A stretch of 64,000 nt of DNA from assembly GCA_947501685.1 (NCBI GenBank), contig CANMWQ010000003.1, forward strand, positions 496,001 to 560,000, given 5' to 3'. The notes under the pieces were generated by a model. It saw only the letters and a list, made by a program, of their open reading frames with translations, was not told where the DNA came from and ran no database searches. How positions within the stretch are numbered: position 1 is the first letter of the stretch; each line of letters starts with the position of its first letter. Both the position numbers and the translations under genes were made by a program. This DNA is from an uncultured Litoreibacter sp. Lineage in GTDB: Bacteria; Pseudomonadota; Alphaproteobacteria; Rhodobacterales; Rhodobacteraceae. Shown piece by piece: positions 45,591-54,549 of this stretch.

Positions 45591-46613
45591 ATGGCCTCCA
45601 GCAAAGTCACCGCGCATGACGTGGCGCAGGCGGCGGGGGTGTCGCAGCCGACCGTCAGCCGGGTGTTCACGCCGGGGGTGACGGTTTCTGCGGCTTTGGA
45701 AAAGCGTGTGCGGGAGGCCGCCAAAACGCTCGGCTACCGGCCCAACACGCTGGCGCGCTCGCTGATCACGGGGCAGTCGATGACCATCGGGCTGATCGTC
45801 GCCTATCTGGACAATCCGTTCTACACCGAGGCGCTGGAAAAGCTCAGCCACACGCTGCGCGAGCGCGGCTATAACATCATGATTTTCATGGCCGCCAACC
45901 ATGCCAGCGACGTGGATCAGGTGGTGCATGATCTCTTGGATCATCAGGTGGACGGGATCATTCTGGCCTCAGTTGCCGCGTCGTCTGCGCTGACGGACCG
46001 GCTGCGCGACGAGGGCGTGCCGCTGATCTTGTTCAACCGGGGCCATAGCGATCGCTCCATCAGCGCGGTCACGTCCGCCAATTTCGAGGGCGGGCAGAAA
46101 GTGGCGGAGTTCCTGCTGTCGGGCGGGCATCAGCGGATTGCGCATATTTCGGGCTGGCAAGGGGCTTTGACCGGGGCGGATCGTTGCGCGGGGTTTCTGG
46201 CAGGGCTTGAGACGCAGGGGGCGGAGGCGGTCTCGGTCACCGACGGGCTGTTCTCCCGCGAGACGGCGGCGGCGGCCACGCGCGCGCTGTTTGCCAGCAG
46301 CCTGAACCCGGATGCGATCTTCGTGGGCAATGACCATATGGCCTTCGCCGTGATCGACGTGCTGCGCAGCGAGCTGCGGCTGGAGCCGGGCTGCGATGTC
46401 TCCGTGGTGGGCTATGATGACGTGGCCATGGCCAGCTGGCCCAGCTACAACCTGACCACCGTGCGCCAACCCGCCAACCGCATGGTGCAGGCCGTGGTGA
46501 CCCAGCTTCTGGGCCAGATCGAGGGCTCTGAGCCGGTCGCAAAACACATTGAAATCGACGGCCCCCTGATTGTCCGGGGGTCGGCCAGAATACCGCAAGG
46601 ATGGACCAGATGA
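45591..46613 (+). CDS. LacI family transcriptional regulator
   Basis: 340 residues. N-terminal helix-turn-helix VTAHDVAQAAGVSQPTVSRVF, hinge region, then a periplasmic-binding-protein-like effector domain (MTIGLIVAYLDNPFY ... VVGYDDVAMASWPSYNLTTVRQP). It starts three bases after the dehydrogenase stop, so it is co-transcribed and probably autoregulated through the palindrome at 44190. Confidence 0.94.
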   Translation: MASSKVTAHDVAQAAGVSQPTVSRVFTPGVTVSAALEKRVREAAKTLGYRPNTLARSLITGQSMTIGLIVAYLDNPFYTEALEKLSHTLRERGYNIMIFMAANHASDVDQVVHDLLDHQVDGIILASVAASSALTDRLRDEGVPLILFNRGHSDRSISAVTSANFEGGQKVAEFLLSGGHQRIAHISGWQGALTGADRCAGFLAGLETQGAEAVSVTDGLFSRETAAAATRALFASSLNPDAIFVGNDHMAFAVIDVLRSELRLEPGCDVSVVGYDDVAMASWPSYNLTTVRQPANRMVQAVVTQLLGQIEGSEPVAKHIEIDGPLIVRGSARIPQGWTR

Positions 46614-47578
46614 GAGGCTTTTCGAACCAGTTTGAGGACCTGCCCGACTATATTCTGAAGATCACCAGAGAGATCTGGGAAGGCCGCGGGCTGGCCACAT
46701 TGCATGAGTATTACGCCAAGGATTTGCCGATGCGCTTCCCCTCCGGGCTGGTGACGGGCAATGAGGCGGTGATCAACGGGACCATGGCCACGCTTGCCGA
46801 GTTTCCGGACCGTGAATTGCTGGGCGAGGACGTGATCTGGTCCGGTGACGAGGATGCGGGGTTTTTATCCTCGCACCGCATCCTGACCACTGGCACGCAT
46901 CTGGGCCATGGCGGGTTTGGCAAGCCCACGGGCAAACGGTTTGTGATCCGCGCGTTGGCCGATTGTGCGGCGCGCAACAACACGATTGATGATGAATGGC
47001 TGATCCGTGACGTCTCAGGGATTGTGATCCAGCTGGGCAAGGACGTGAAGACATTCACCCGCAAGATGATCGCGCGCGAAGGCGGCGTGGAGCATGCGAC
47101 GCGGCCCTTCACCCCCGATCAGGACGTCCAAGGCCCCTACACGGCGCGCGGCAATGACAATGAATGGGGCCAGCGTTTGGGCGACATCCTGACCCGCATC
47201 ATGGAGAAGGATTTCGCGGTGATCCCGGCGGAATATGATCGGGCGTGCCACATCCATCATCCGGGCGCGCGGGAGACGATCTCGCATGAGGGGGCGGACC
47301 GGGCGTGGCTGCCATTGCGGTCCTCCTTCCCCTCCGCCACGTTCGAGATTCACCACCAGATTGGCCGCGAGGATCCGATGATGAGCCCGCGTGCGGCGAT
47401 CCGCTGGTCCCTGACGGGCAAGCATGATGGCTACGGGCTGTTTGGGACCCCCACCGGCGCGGAAGTGCATGTGATGGGCATTACCCATGCAGAGTTCGGC
47501 CCGTGGGGGCTGCGCCATGAGTTTACGCTGTTTGACGAGGTCTCGATCTGGAAACAGATCATGATGCATCAGGGCTGA
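46610..47578 (+). CDS. SnoaL-like ester cyclase/NTF2-fold protein
   Basis: 322 residues. The start at 46610 makes ATGA with the LacI stop and has AAGGA eight bases upstream; an in-frame ATG at 46601 is possible. Two SnoaL-like halves are suggested by WEGRGLATLHEYYAKDLPMRFPSG near the N-terminus and GYGLFGTPTGAEVHVMG near the C-terminus. Such folds act as cyclases or small-molecule isomerases. The likely substrate is the product or precursor of the HisD-like dehydrogenase. Confidence 0.75.
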   Translation: MRGFSNQFEDLPDYILKITREIWEGRGLATLHEYYAKDLPMRFPSGLVTGNEAVINGTMATLAEFPDRELLGEDVIWSGDEDAGFLSSHRILTTGTHLGHGGFGKPTGKRFVIRALADCAARNNTIDDEWLIRDVSGIVIQLGKDVKTFTRKMIAREGGVEHATRPFTPDQDVQGPYTARGNDNEWGQRLGDILTRIMEKDFAVIPAEYDRACHIHHPGARETISHEGADRAWLPLRSSFPSATFEIHHQIGREDPMMSPRAAIRWSLTGKHDGYGLFGTPTGAEVHVMGITHAEFGPWGLRHEFTLFDEVSIWKQIMMHQG

Positions 47579-47594
47579 TTGGCGGTCTTTACCC

Positions 47595-47651
47595 AGTTTT
47601 GTACAAAATGGGGCAAAACCAAACGGCGCAAAACCCATTTTGTACAAAACT
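47595..47651 (+). repeat. Palindromic repeat, family 1, copy 2
   Basis: AGTTTTGTACAAAATGGG and CCCATTTTGTACAAAACT are perfect 18-base inverted arms around a 21-base spacer (GCAAAACCAAACGGCGCAAAA). The element follows the SnoaL gene stop by 16 bases. See copy 1 at 7864. Confidence 0.85.
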
Positions 47652-47844
47652 CAGCGAGGCAGATTTTAGGGTTTGCTTAAGACCCCCCCTGCCCCGCCGC
47701 CCCCAAGATGGAGACTTGCCCGGCCCCCGCCCCGCGCCCTAGGATGAGCCATTGTCATGGAGCGCGATTTATTTGAGCGACGATTTTGAAGAGCTGTTTT
47801 TCTGAGTAAATTGCCTCCGGTTTTTTGAGTGGAGGGAGATTTTC

Positions 47845-48597
47845 ATGAACGACCCATTTCAGATGCAGCGGGAGCTGCGATACGGCGCGCCGGTCTGCGA
47901 CCAGATCCTGACGGGGCGGCATTTCACCATCGGCTATTCGTGGTATTTCCGGCAGGCCAAATGGACGCTGGAGACGATCAACCCGTTGGCCATGTTGGTG
48001 GACAATGCGGTGAGCCGGCAGAACCATTTTCGGGCCGATATCCGGATCCCCAAACGGTTCCGCGCCAGCCTGCAAGCCTTCGTGGGCAGCGGCTATGATC
48101 GGGGCCATCTGGTGGCGAGCGCCAACCACACGGAAGTCGCGTTGCAAAACAGCGAGACGTTTTTGCTGTCGAACATGGCTCCGCAGCACAAAGACCTGAA
48201 CCGCAAGAGGTGGCTGGCCCTTGAAAAAGCGGTGCGGGCGCTGAATGGCAATGAGCAGATCTTTGAAACCTATGTGCTGACCTGCCCGTTTTTCGACTTC
48301 AACAAGGCGGTGGAGACGATTGGCGACCGCTCTGATGATTACGGAATTGATCTGCCAGTGCCGCATGGCTTCATCAAGAGTGTGCTGGCCGAAGACTTCA
48401 AAGGCCGGCTACGGCTTTGGACCTTCAAGATGGCTAACAAAGACCAACCGGGCGAGCTGGGCGATTATCTGGTGAACACCTATAATGCAGAGCAATATAT
48501 TGGCGGGCGGTTTTGGGACCGGGTGGCGGGGGGCGATTTGCATGAGCAAAAGAAAGACCCGATCCCGATGTGGGACCCGCTGGATGGCAGCTTTTAG
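47845..48597 (+). CDS. DNA/RNA nonspecific endonuclease, no signal peptide
   Basis: 250 residues. The beta-beta-alpha metal motif is complete: YDRGHL with the catalytic His at 88, then SNMAPQHKDLN with the Mg-binding Asn 119, and W/LE downstream (RWLALE). NucA-type nucleases usually have a signal peptide; here the N-terminus (MNDPFQMQRELRYG) has none. Either it acts inside the cell or leaves by a route not visible. The strong site GGAGGGAG precedes the ATG. GC is lower than average and a family 1 repeat lies upstream. Confidence 0.88.
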   Translation: MNDPFQMQRELRYGAPVCDQILTGRHFTIGYSWYFRQAKWTLETINPLAMLVDNAVSRQNHFRADIRIPKRFRASLQAFVGSGYDRGHLVASANHTEVALQNSETFLLSNMAPQHKDLNRKRWLALEKAVRALNGNEQIFETYVLTCPFFDFNKAVETIGDRSDDYGIDLPVPHGFIKSVLAEDFKGRLRLWTFKMANKDQPGELGDYLVNTYNAEQYIGGRFWDRVAGGDLHEQKKDPIPMWDPLDGSF

Positions 48598-48888
48598 ACG
48601 GGGCGTTCTTGCCCAGCCAAAAATAATTTTGAACCATGCGCGCCCGCCCCGCGACCTATGAGCAGAACAGCGCATCATGGGAGCCGCGATCATGACACCA
48701 ATTTCGAGAACCTACCTCCTTTTCGTCCTGAGCTTTGCCCTTTCCGCCTCGGCGGTGAGCGGATTATGCGCCATGTGATCCCGCCTGAGGGATATCCGAT
48801 GCGCCTGCCCCCTCCCCCAGATGGCGCATCAAAAAACGCCCCCGCGCAGGTTTTGCACGGGGGCGTTTGAGGTTTTCCGGGGTGCCGC
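48598..48888. other. Intergenic region between nuclease and NMT1 gene
   Basis: 291 bases. On the plus strand a 28-codon frame at 48692-48778 encodes a hydrophobic peptide (TYLLFVLSFALSASA) behind GGGAG, which may or may not be made. The rest holds the terminator at 48831. No known RNA recognised. Confidence 0.35.
48831..48869 (-). terminator. Rho-independent terminator of the pyrimidine transport operon
   Basis: Read on the minus strand: ACGCCCCCGTGC, short loop, GCGCGGGGGCGT, then TTTTTT. It follows the stop of the substrate-binding protein by about 20 bases. Confidence 0.85.
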
Positions 48889-49890
48889 TTAGTTCAGCGC
48901 CGCATCCGTGATCTCGGAGGTCCAAGCGCCTTCAGGCTGCGCCGAGATAACCGGGTCGGAGCCACCTGCCAACAGAGTGTCGACGGTGCGCTGAAAATCG
49001 GCCTCGTCGAGGGAGCCGTTTGAACCTGCGGTCAGCTTGGCGATCTCGCCCATCATGCGGACCTGATGCGCCTCCGATTGCGCGCCGGTTTCGTCATTGT
49101 CGAGGACGATGCCTGCGGCCTCCTCCGGGTTGGCTTCGGCATATTTCCAGCCCTTCATGGAGGCGCGCACGAAGCGGACCATCTTGTCTTTGAAGACCGG
49201 GTCAGAGAGGTTCTCTTCAAGCGCGTAGATGCCGTCTTCCAAAGTGGCCACGCCCTGTTCTTCATATTTGAAGGTGACGAGTTCATCCTCGGAGACGCCC
49301 GCATCGAGCACCTGCCCGTATTCATTATAGGTCATGGTGGAGATGCAATCGGCCTGGCGCTGCAAGAGCGGGTCGACGTTGAAGCCTTGTTTCAGGACCG
49401 TGACGCCGTCCTCGCCTCCATCGGTGGAGATGCCTTCCTGGGACATCCAGCTGAGGAACGGGTATTCATTGCCGAAGAACCAGACGCCGATGGTCTTGCC
49501 TTTGAAATCCTGCGGCCCGGTGATGCCGGTGTCTTTCCAGCAGGTCAGCATCAGCCCGGAGGTTTTGAAGGGCTGCGCGATGTTGACCACCGGCAGGCCC
49601 TTTTCGCGCGCGGCCAAAGCGGATGGCATCCAGTTCAGCATGACATCCGCGCCGCCCCCGGCCAGCACCTGCGGCGGTGCAATATCCGGCCCGCCGGGCA
49701 GGATTTCGACCTCAAGGCCTTCCTCTTCATAAAAGCCCTTGTCCAGCGCCACGTAATAGCCCGCGAATTGCGCTTGGGTGACCCATTGCAGTTGCAGCTT
49801 GACGCTGTTGGCGTGGCCGTCGGCAGCGGCCATCTGCGGTGTTGCGGCCAGCGCGAGTGCGATGGCGGCGGATGTGAGTAGCTTTTTCAT
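48889..49890 (-). CDS. ABC transporter substrate-binding protein, NMT1/THI5 type
   Basis: 333 residues with a signal peptide (LLTSAAIALALAATPQMAAAD) and the NMT1 pattern: KLQLQWVTQAQFAGYYVALDKGFY, then DVMLNWMPSALAAREKG. The family binds pyrimidine-like molecules such as the thiamine precursor HMP. Placed in a gene set for pyrimidine breakdown, uptake of uracil, thymine or a related compound is likely. Last gene of its strand's run. Confidence 0.9.
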   Translation of the reverse strand: MKKLLTSAAIALALAATPQMAAADGHANSVKLQLQWVTQAQFAGYYVALDKGFYEEEGLEVEILPGGPDIAPPQVLAGGGADVMLNWMPSALAAREKGLPVVNIAQPFKTSGLMLTCWKDTGITGPQDFKGKTIGVWFFGNEYPFLSWMSQEGISTDGGEDGVTVLKQGFNVDPLLQRQADCISTMTYNEYGQVLDAGVSEDELVTFKYEEQGVATLEDGIYALEENLSDPVFKDKMVRFVRASMKGWKYAEANPEEAAGIVLDNDETGAQSEAHQVRMMGEIAKLTAGSNGSLDEADFQRTVDTLLAGGSDPVISAQPEGAWTSEITDAALN

Positions 49891-49925
49891 GTGGTATCTC
49901 CCCAGTTGGTTTCAGTTGCGTTGTT

Positions 49926-50771
49926 TCAGGTGCGTTGCGAAGGGTGCCAGAAGGTCACCCCCTTCTCTATTGCGGCAATGATGCCGTAAAATGCGGAGCC
50001 CGCAAGGGCGGCCACGACGATCTCCGCCCAGACCATATCAAGGGCAAGCTGGCCGACGGAGGTGGAAATGCGAAACCCCATGCCCAAAGTGGGCGAGCCG
50101 AAGAACTCGGCCACGATGGCGCCAACAAGTGCCAGGGTTGTTGAAATTTTAAGCCCGTTGAAGATGAAGGGCATGGCGACAGGCAGGCGGAGCTTGGCCA
50201 GCGTCTGGGTGTAGCTGGCCCCGTAGGTGCGCATCAGGTCGCGCTGCATGGCGGTGGTCTCAGACAGGCCCGCGACGGTGTTGATGAGCATCGGGAAGAA
50301 CACCATGACCACGACAACGGCCGCCTTGGAGTGCCAGTCGAAGCCGAACCACATCACCAGAATGGGCGCCGTGCCAACGATGGGCAGGGCCGCCATGAAA
50401 TTGCCAACAGGCAAGAGCCCGGCTTTGAGCAGCGCGTAGCGGTCGACCAGAATGGCCGTAAGGAACGCGGCGGCGCAGCCGAGCGCGTAGCCAGTGAGCG
50501 CGCCTTTTATGAAGGTTTGCACGAAGTCGGCCCAGAGGATGGCGGTCTCGCTCGCGAAAGTTTGCGCGATCACGCTGGGCGGCGGCAGGATCACGAGGGG
50601 GACGTTTAGGCCGCGCACGATGAGCTCCCAGATGATTAAGAGCGTAGCCCCGAAAATGAGCGGAATAGCGAGGGAGACGGCGCGGGTGTCGGCCTTGCGG
50701 CCGTTGGCGAGCTTTGTGTTCAGCGCCCAGAGGGCGAGCCAGATGGCAAGGGCCGCGACCAGGTAGATCAT
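49926..50771 (-). CDS. ABC transporter permease, pyrimidine uptake
   Basis: 281 residues, about six helices, with the cytoplasmic EAA loop near GASYTQTLAKLRLPVAMPF. Binding-protein-dependent permease of the taurine/NitT family. Its start overlaps the other permease's stop by ATGA. Confidence 0.92.
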   Translation of the reverse strand: MIYLVAALAIWLALWALNTKLANGRKADTRAVSLAIPLIFGATLLIIWELIVRGLNVPLVILPPPSVIAQTFASETAILWADFVQTFIKGALTGYALGCAAAFLTAILVDRYALLKAGLLPVGNFMAALPIVGTAPILVMWFGFDWHSKAAVVVVMVFFPMLINTVAGLSETTAMQRDLMRTYGASYTQTLAKLRLPVAMPFIFNGLKISTTLALVGAIVAEFFGSPTLGMGFRISTSVGQLALDMVWAEIVVAALAGSAFYGIIAAIEKGVTFWHPSQRT

Positions 50772-51679
50772 GCCAGCCCCATCCGTTTCAGCGTGCCGCG
50801 CTGGATGGCCGAGATCAGCGCCACGAGGCTGGCGGCAAGGATGGCTGCGGCGAAGAGCGCGGACCAGATTTGGATGGTTTGCCCGTAATAGCTGCCGGTG
50901 AGCATGCGGTTGCCGAGGCCGCCGCCTTGGACGGGCAGCTCGCCCACGATGGCGCCGACCATGGCCGCCGCGATAGCGATTTTCAGGGAGGCAAAGAGAT
51001 AGGGCATGGAGGCCGGCAGCCGCAGCTTCCAGAACCCTTGGGACGCGCTGGCATTGTAGGTTTTCAGTAGGTCCAGCTGGGCCCTCTCCGGGCTGCGCAG
51101 GCCTTTGACCATTCCAACGACGACGGGGAAGAAGCTGAGATAGGCGGAGATCACGGCCTTGGGAAAGAGGCCTTGCAGGCCTATGGAATACAGCACCACC
51201 ACGATCATGGGGGCCAGCGCGATGATGGGGATGGTCTGGCTGACGATGGCCCAGGGCATGACGGATTTGTCCATCACCTTGCTATGGACGATGCCCACCG
51301 CCAGCAAGATGCCGAGGCCCGCCCCGATGGCAAAGCCCATAAGCGTGGCCGAGAGCGTGATCCAGCCGTGATAGACCAGACTGCGCTTGGAGGTGATTTT
51401 CTTGGCGATCGTGCTGTCCCATAGCTCGGCGGCCACCTGATGGGGCGCGGGCAGACGGGGGCGCTCTTGCGCGTAGGTGGCAGGGATGGCGAAGCTGTTC
51501 TTGGCGACAAGGCCGAAATGGCCCGCGTCCCGGCGTTCCTGCGCGGAAGAAGGGACAACCTGCGCGCCGCCGCGTTCCAGCTGGGTCACAGTTTCCTTGA
51601 TATTCATCACCGGCACGGCGGCATACCAAAGAGCGAGCAACGCCGCGATCACCATCAAGATGGGCGCCAGCTTACGCAT
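50768..51679 (-). CDS. ABC transporter permease, pyrimidine uptake, second
   Basis: 303 residues with an N-terminal helix, a long periplasmic segment (about 30-90) and five more helices; EAA loop NASASQGFWKLRLPASMPYL. Pairs with the 49926 permease. A 272-base gap separates it from the ATPase gene upstream. Confidence 0.92.
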   Translation of the reverse strand: MRKLAPILMVIAALLALWYAAVPVMNIKETVTQLERGGAQVVPSSAQERRDAGHFGLVAKNSFAIPATYAQERPRLPAPHQVAAELWDSTIAKKITSKRSLVYHGWITLSATLMGFAIGAGLGILLAVGIVHSKVMDKSVMPWAIVSQTIPIIALAPMIVVVLYSIGLQGLFPKAVISAYLSFFPVVVGMVKGLRSPERAQLDLLKTYNASASQGFWKLRLPASMPYLFASLKIAIAAAMVGAIVGELPVQGGGLGNRMLTGSYYGQTIQIWSALFAAAILAASLVALISAIQRGTLKRMGLA

Positions 51680-51690
51680 GGGCGGCCCCT

Positions 51691-51786
51691 ATCATTGCTT
51701 CAAAAATACTCCCGCCGGAGGCTCCTCCATTTGCAACGGGCGCGCGGTTTGAGGGGGAGGAATTTGAGTATTTTTGAAGCAGTGAT
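51691..51786. repeat. Large palindromic element, repeat family 2
   Basis: Arms ATCATTGCTTCAAAAATACTC (51691-51711) and GAGTATTTTTGAAGCAGTGAT (51766-51786) pair in 20 of 21 positions around a 54-base loop that contains CCGCCGGAGG. Lies between the ATPase and permease genes. Related sequence at 61657-61686. Confidence 0.8.
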
Positions 51787-51890
51787 GGTAAGGGTTCATT
51801 CACCATTTCAGTGCTAAGGTCTCTTCGCGGTACAGGCTGGAGAGCCGATGGCCGTAAGCGGTGATGGGGGGCCTGGGCTCCACATTGCAA

Positions 51891-51932
51891 GTGCCTTGCC
51901 CGAGGAACTTTTTGGTTTTCCGGGCAAGGCGC
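51891..51932. repeat. Hairpin after the ATPase gene
   Basis: GCCTTGCCCG and CGGGCAAGGC form a ten-pair stem with an 18-base loop, 20 bases after the ATPase stop on the minus strand. It lacks a T run, so it is a weak terminator at best; it may shield or process the mRNA. Confidence 0.6.
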
Positions 51933-51951
51933 GTTACCCTTAATGAGGGGC

Positions 51952-52743
51952 TTACACATCATCGCCATGCCCCGCCCTGAGCCCGTCGCGGACGCGGTGG
52001 GCGATGTCGATGAATTCGGCGCTGTCGCGGATATCAAGCGGGCGATCCTTGGGCAGCGGGCTTTCGATCACATCCGAGATGCGGCCCGGACGGGGGCTCA
52101 TGACGACGATCTTGGTCGACAGATACACAGCCTCGGGGATCGAATGCGTCACAAAGCAGATGGTTTTCTCGGTGCGGGCCCAGAGGGCCAAGAGCTGTTC
52201 GTTGAGGTGGTCGCGGACGATTTCGTCCAAGGCGCCGAAGGGTTCATCCATCAGCAGGATATCGGCGTCAAAAGCCAGCGCGCGGGCGATGGAGGCGCGT
52301 TGCTGCATACCGCCGGATAATTGCCAGGGGTATTTGCCGCCAAAGCCGGAGAGCTCGACCAGCTCCAGCACGCGCTCGACGCGGGCGGCTTGGTCGGATT
52401 TGGTATAGCCCATGATCTCGAGCGGCAGGGTGATGTTTTTGGCGATGGTGCGCCACGGGTAGAGCCCGGCGGCCTGAAACACGTAGCCGTAAGCGCGCGC
52501 GCGGCGGGCGGCGTCGGGGGTCATGCCATTGACCGAGAGCGTGCCGCCAGTGGGCTGCTCCAGCCCCGCGATGCAGCGCAGGAACGTGGTTTTGCCGCAG
52601 CCGGATGGGCCGATGAAGGAGACGAAATCGCCCTTGTCAATTTCGAGCGCGACGTCTTTGAGCGCCTGCACGGGACCGTCGCCGGTCTGAAAGGTCAGAT
52701 CGAGCGCGTTTGCAGAGATAACCGGAGACGGGGGCGCGGCCAT
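51952..52743 (-). CDS. ABC transporter ATPase, pyrimidine uptake
   Basis: 263 residues. Walker A GPSGCGKTT, signature LSGGMQQR, Walker B LLMDEPF, and the H-loop FVTHSI. NitT/TauT-type importer ATPase. It follows a small membrane protein by 33 bases. Confidence 0.93.
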   Translation of the reverse strand: MAAPPSPVISANALDLTFQTGDGPVQALKDVALEIDKGDFVSFIGPSGCGKTTFLRCIAGLEQPTGGTLSVNGMTPDAARRARAYGYVFQAAGLYPWRTIAKNITLPLEIMGYTKSDQAARVERVLELVELSGFGGKYPWQLSGGMQQRASIARALAFDADILLMDEPFGALDEIVRDHLNEQLLALWARTEKTICFVTHSIPEAVYLSTKIVVMSPRPGRISDVIESPLPKDRPLDIRDSAEFIDIAHRVRDGLRAGHGDDV

Positions 52744-52776
52744 TTTAGAGGGCCGCTTTGCGCGTGATAGCGCGTG

Positions 52777-52944
52777 TTAGGCCGCTTGCGGCGCGGCGCT
52801 GCTGTGTTTGGCCCAGACGCCGCCGATAGAGAAGGCCGCGAAGATGAACATCGCGTCGGCCGCAGCCACATCGTTTACCCATGTGCCAAAGGCCAAAAGC
52901 CCCAGTGCCACCACCAGCATGCAGCGTATCATGAATTTCGCCAT
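52777..52944 (-). CDS. 55-residue membrane protein in the pyrimidine cluster
   Basis: The ORF track starts at 53043, but the ATG at 52944 has GCGAGGAAC upstream and fits better. It has two hydrophobic segments (CMLVVALGLLAFG and MFIFAAFSIGGVWA) and no known family. It lies between the hydantoinase and ATPase genes on the same strand. A regulatory small membrane protein is possible but unproven. Confidence 0.6.
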   Translation of the reverse strand: MAKFMIRCMLVVALGLLAFGTWVNDVAAADAMFIFAAFSIGGVWAKHSSAAPQAA

Positions 52945-53059
52945 AAGAATGTTCCTCGCCAAATACATCTTTGGGTTGAGGTGATCCCAAGGCAATCGGG
53001 CAATTCTGTGGCCTTCTTCGGTCAATAGAAGCGTATTCGTCATTTCTTAACATATCAGC

Positions 53060-54523
53060 TCAGACGCCGGAGGGGATGTTGAGGGGATCGCGCTCGATTT
53101 TGCGCGGGGTGTTGAGCGCCTTCCATTTGCCCAGCGCCGTTGAAGCCGAGGCGAAAGCAGGGCGCGAGATGAATTTGCCGCGACCGGGTTGGGGCTGGGA
53201 GTTTTGCCCGTAAGCCCAGATCACGTCCCCGCGCGACAGGGTGTAGCGGGGTTGGGCCGTGACCGTTCTGCCCTCGAAGACGTTGTAATCAATGATGGAT
53301 TTCTGGGTGGAGACCGCGACCTCTTTGGATATTTTCGGGTCCCAGACCACAATATCGGCGTCGCCGCCCACGTTGATGCCGCCTTTGAGCGGGTAGATGT
53401 TGAGGATTTTGGCGATGTTGGTCGAGGTCGCGGCGACGAATTCCTCGGGCGTCAGCCGGCCTGTTTCGACGCCGGTGGTCCAGAGCATCGCCATGCGTTC
53501 CTCAAGCCCTCCGGTGCCGTTGGGGATGCGGGTGAAATCATCCACCCCCATGCGTTTCTGGCTGTCGTCAAAGGCCGCGTGATCGGTGGCCACCACCTGC
53601 AAGCTGCCTGCGGCAAGCCCTGCCCAGAGGGAGGCCTGATGGTCTTTTGACCGAAACGGCGGGCTCATGACGCGGCGGGCGGCATATTGCCAGTCCTTGT
53701 TGAAATACTCGGACTCGTCCAGCGTGAGGTGCTGAATGAGCGGCTCGCCGTAAACGCGCATGCCTTTCTGGCGGGCGCGGCGGATGGCTTCATGGGCCTG
53801 CTCGCAGGAGACATGCACGATATAGAGCGGCGTTCCGGCGGCGTCGGCAATCATGATGGCGCGGTTGGCGGCCTCGCCCTCGACCTCTGGCGGGCGGGAA
53901 TAGGCGTGGCCCTCGGGGCCAGTGACGCCTTGGGCCAGGTATTTTTGTTGCAGCTCCTGGACGATGTCGCCGTTTTCGGCGTGGACCAGCGGCAACGCGC
54001 CCAGATCGGCGCAGCGTTTGAACGAGGCGTACATCTCGTCATCCTCGACCATCAGCGCGCCTTTATAGGCCATGAAATGCTTGAACGTGTTGATGCCGCG
54101 TTTTTGCACGACGTCCTGCATCTCGTTGAAGACGGTCTCGTTCCAGCCGGTGATGGCCATGTGGTAGGAAATGTCGCAGCAGATCTGGTCCTTCGACTTG
54201 CGGTCCCAGTCGTCGATGGCGTTCAGCAGCGATCCGTCCTCGCCGGGCAGGCAGAAATCGACCAGCATCGTGGTGCCACCGGCGGCGGCGGCGAAGGTGC
54301 CGCTCTCGAATGTCTCGGCCGCCGTGGTGCCCATGAAGGGCATTTCGAGATGGGTGTGCGGGTCGATGCCGCCGGGGATGACATAGGCACCTTCCGCGTC
54401 GATCACCTCGTCGGCTTTCAGGTTCTCGCCGATCTCAGCGATCTTTTCGCCCTCGACCCGCACATCGGCGCTCCATTGGCGGTCGGCGGTGACGATGGTG
54501 CCGCCTTTGATGACTTTGCTCAT
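53060..54523 (-). CDS. hydA: Dihydropyrimidinase (hydantoinase)
   Basis: 487 residues, the usual length. Amidohydrolase metal site HTHLEMPFMG, the carboxylated Lys region HFMAYKGALM, later His in LVHAEN and IVHVSCEQAH, and Asp in ATDHAAFDD. Hydrolyses dihydrouracil or dihydrothymine to the N-carbamoyl-beta-amino acid. A strong site (AAGGAGATCTCC) precedes the ATG. Confidence 0.95.
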   Translation of the reverse strand: MSKVIKGGTIVTADRQWSADVRVEGEKIAEIGENLKADEVIDAEGAYVIPGGIDPHTHLEMPFMGTTAAETFESGTFAAAAGGTTMLVDFCLPGEDGSLLNAIDDWDRKSKDQICCDISYHMAITGWNETVFNEMQDVVQKRGINTFKHFMAYKGALMVEDDEMYASFKRCADLGALPLVHAENGDIVQELQQKYLAQGVTGPEGHAYSRPPEVEGEAANRAIMIADAAGTPLYIVHVSCEQAHEAIRRARQKGMRVYGEPLIQHLTLDESEYFNKDWQYAARRVMSPPFRSKDHQASLWAGLAAGSLQVVATDHAAFDDSQKRMGVDDFTRIPNGTGGLEERMAMLWTTGVETGRLTPEEFVAATSTNIAKILNIYPLKGGINVGGDADIVVWDPKISKEVAVSTQKSIIDYNVFEGRTVTAQPRYTLSRGDVIWAYGQNSQPQPGRGKFISRPAFASASTALGKWKALNTPRKIERDPLNIPSGV

Positions 54524-54549
54524 GGAGATCTCCTTTATCAGAGTTTGGT

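Noticed and set aside
44391-45944. 517-codon minus-strand ORF opposite the HisD-like gene
   Set aside because: Antisense shadow, His/Arg-rich and without motifs.
48658-48870. 70-codon plus-strand ORF after the nuclease
   Set aside because: Runs through the terminator hairpin and has no domain; a 28-codon hydrophobic frame at 48692 is noted only as a possibility.
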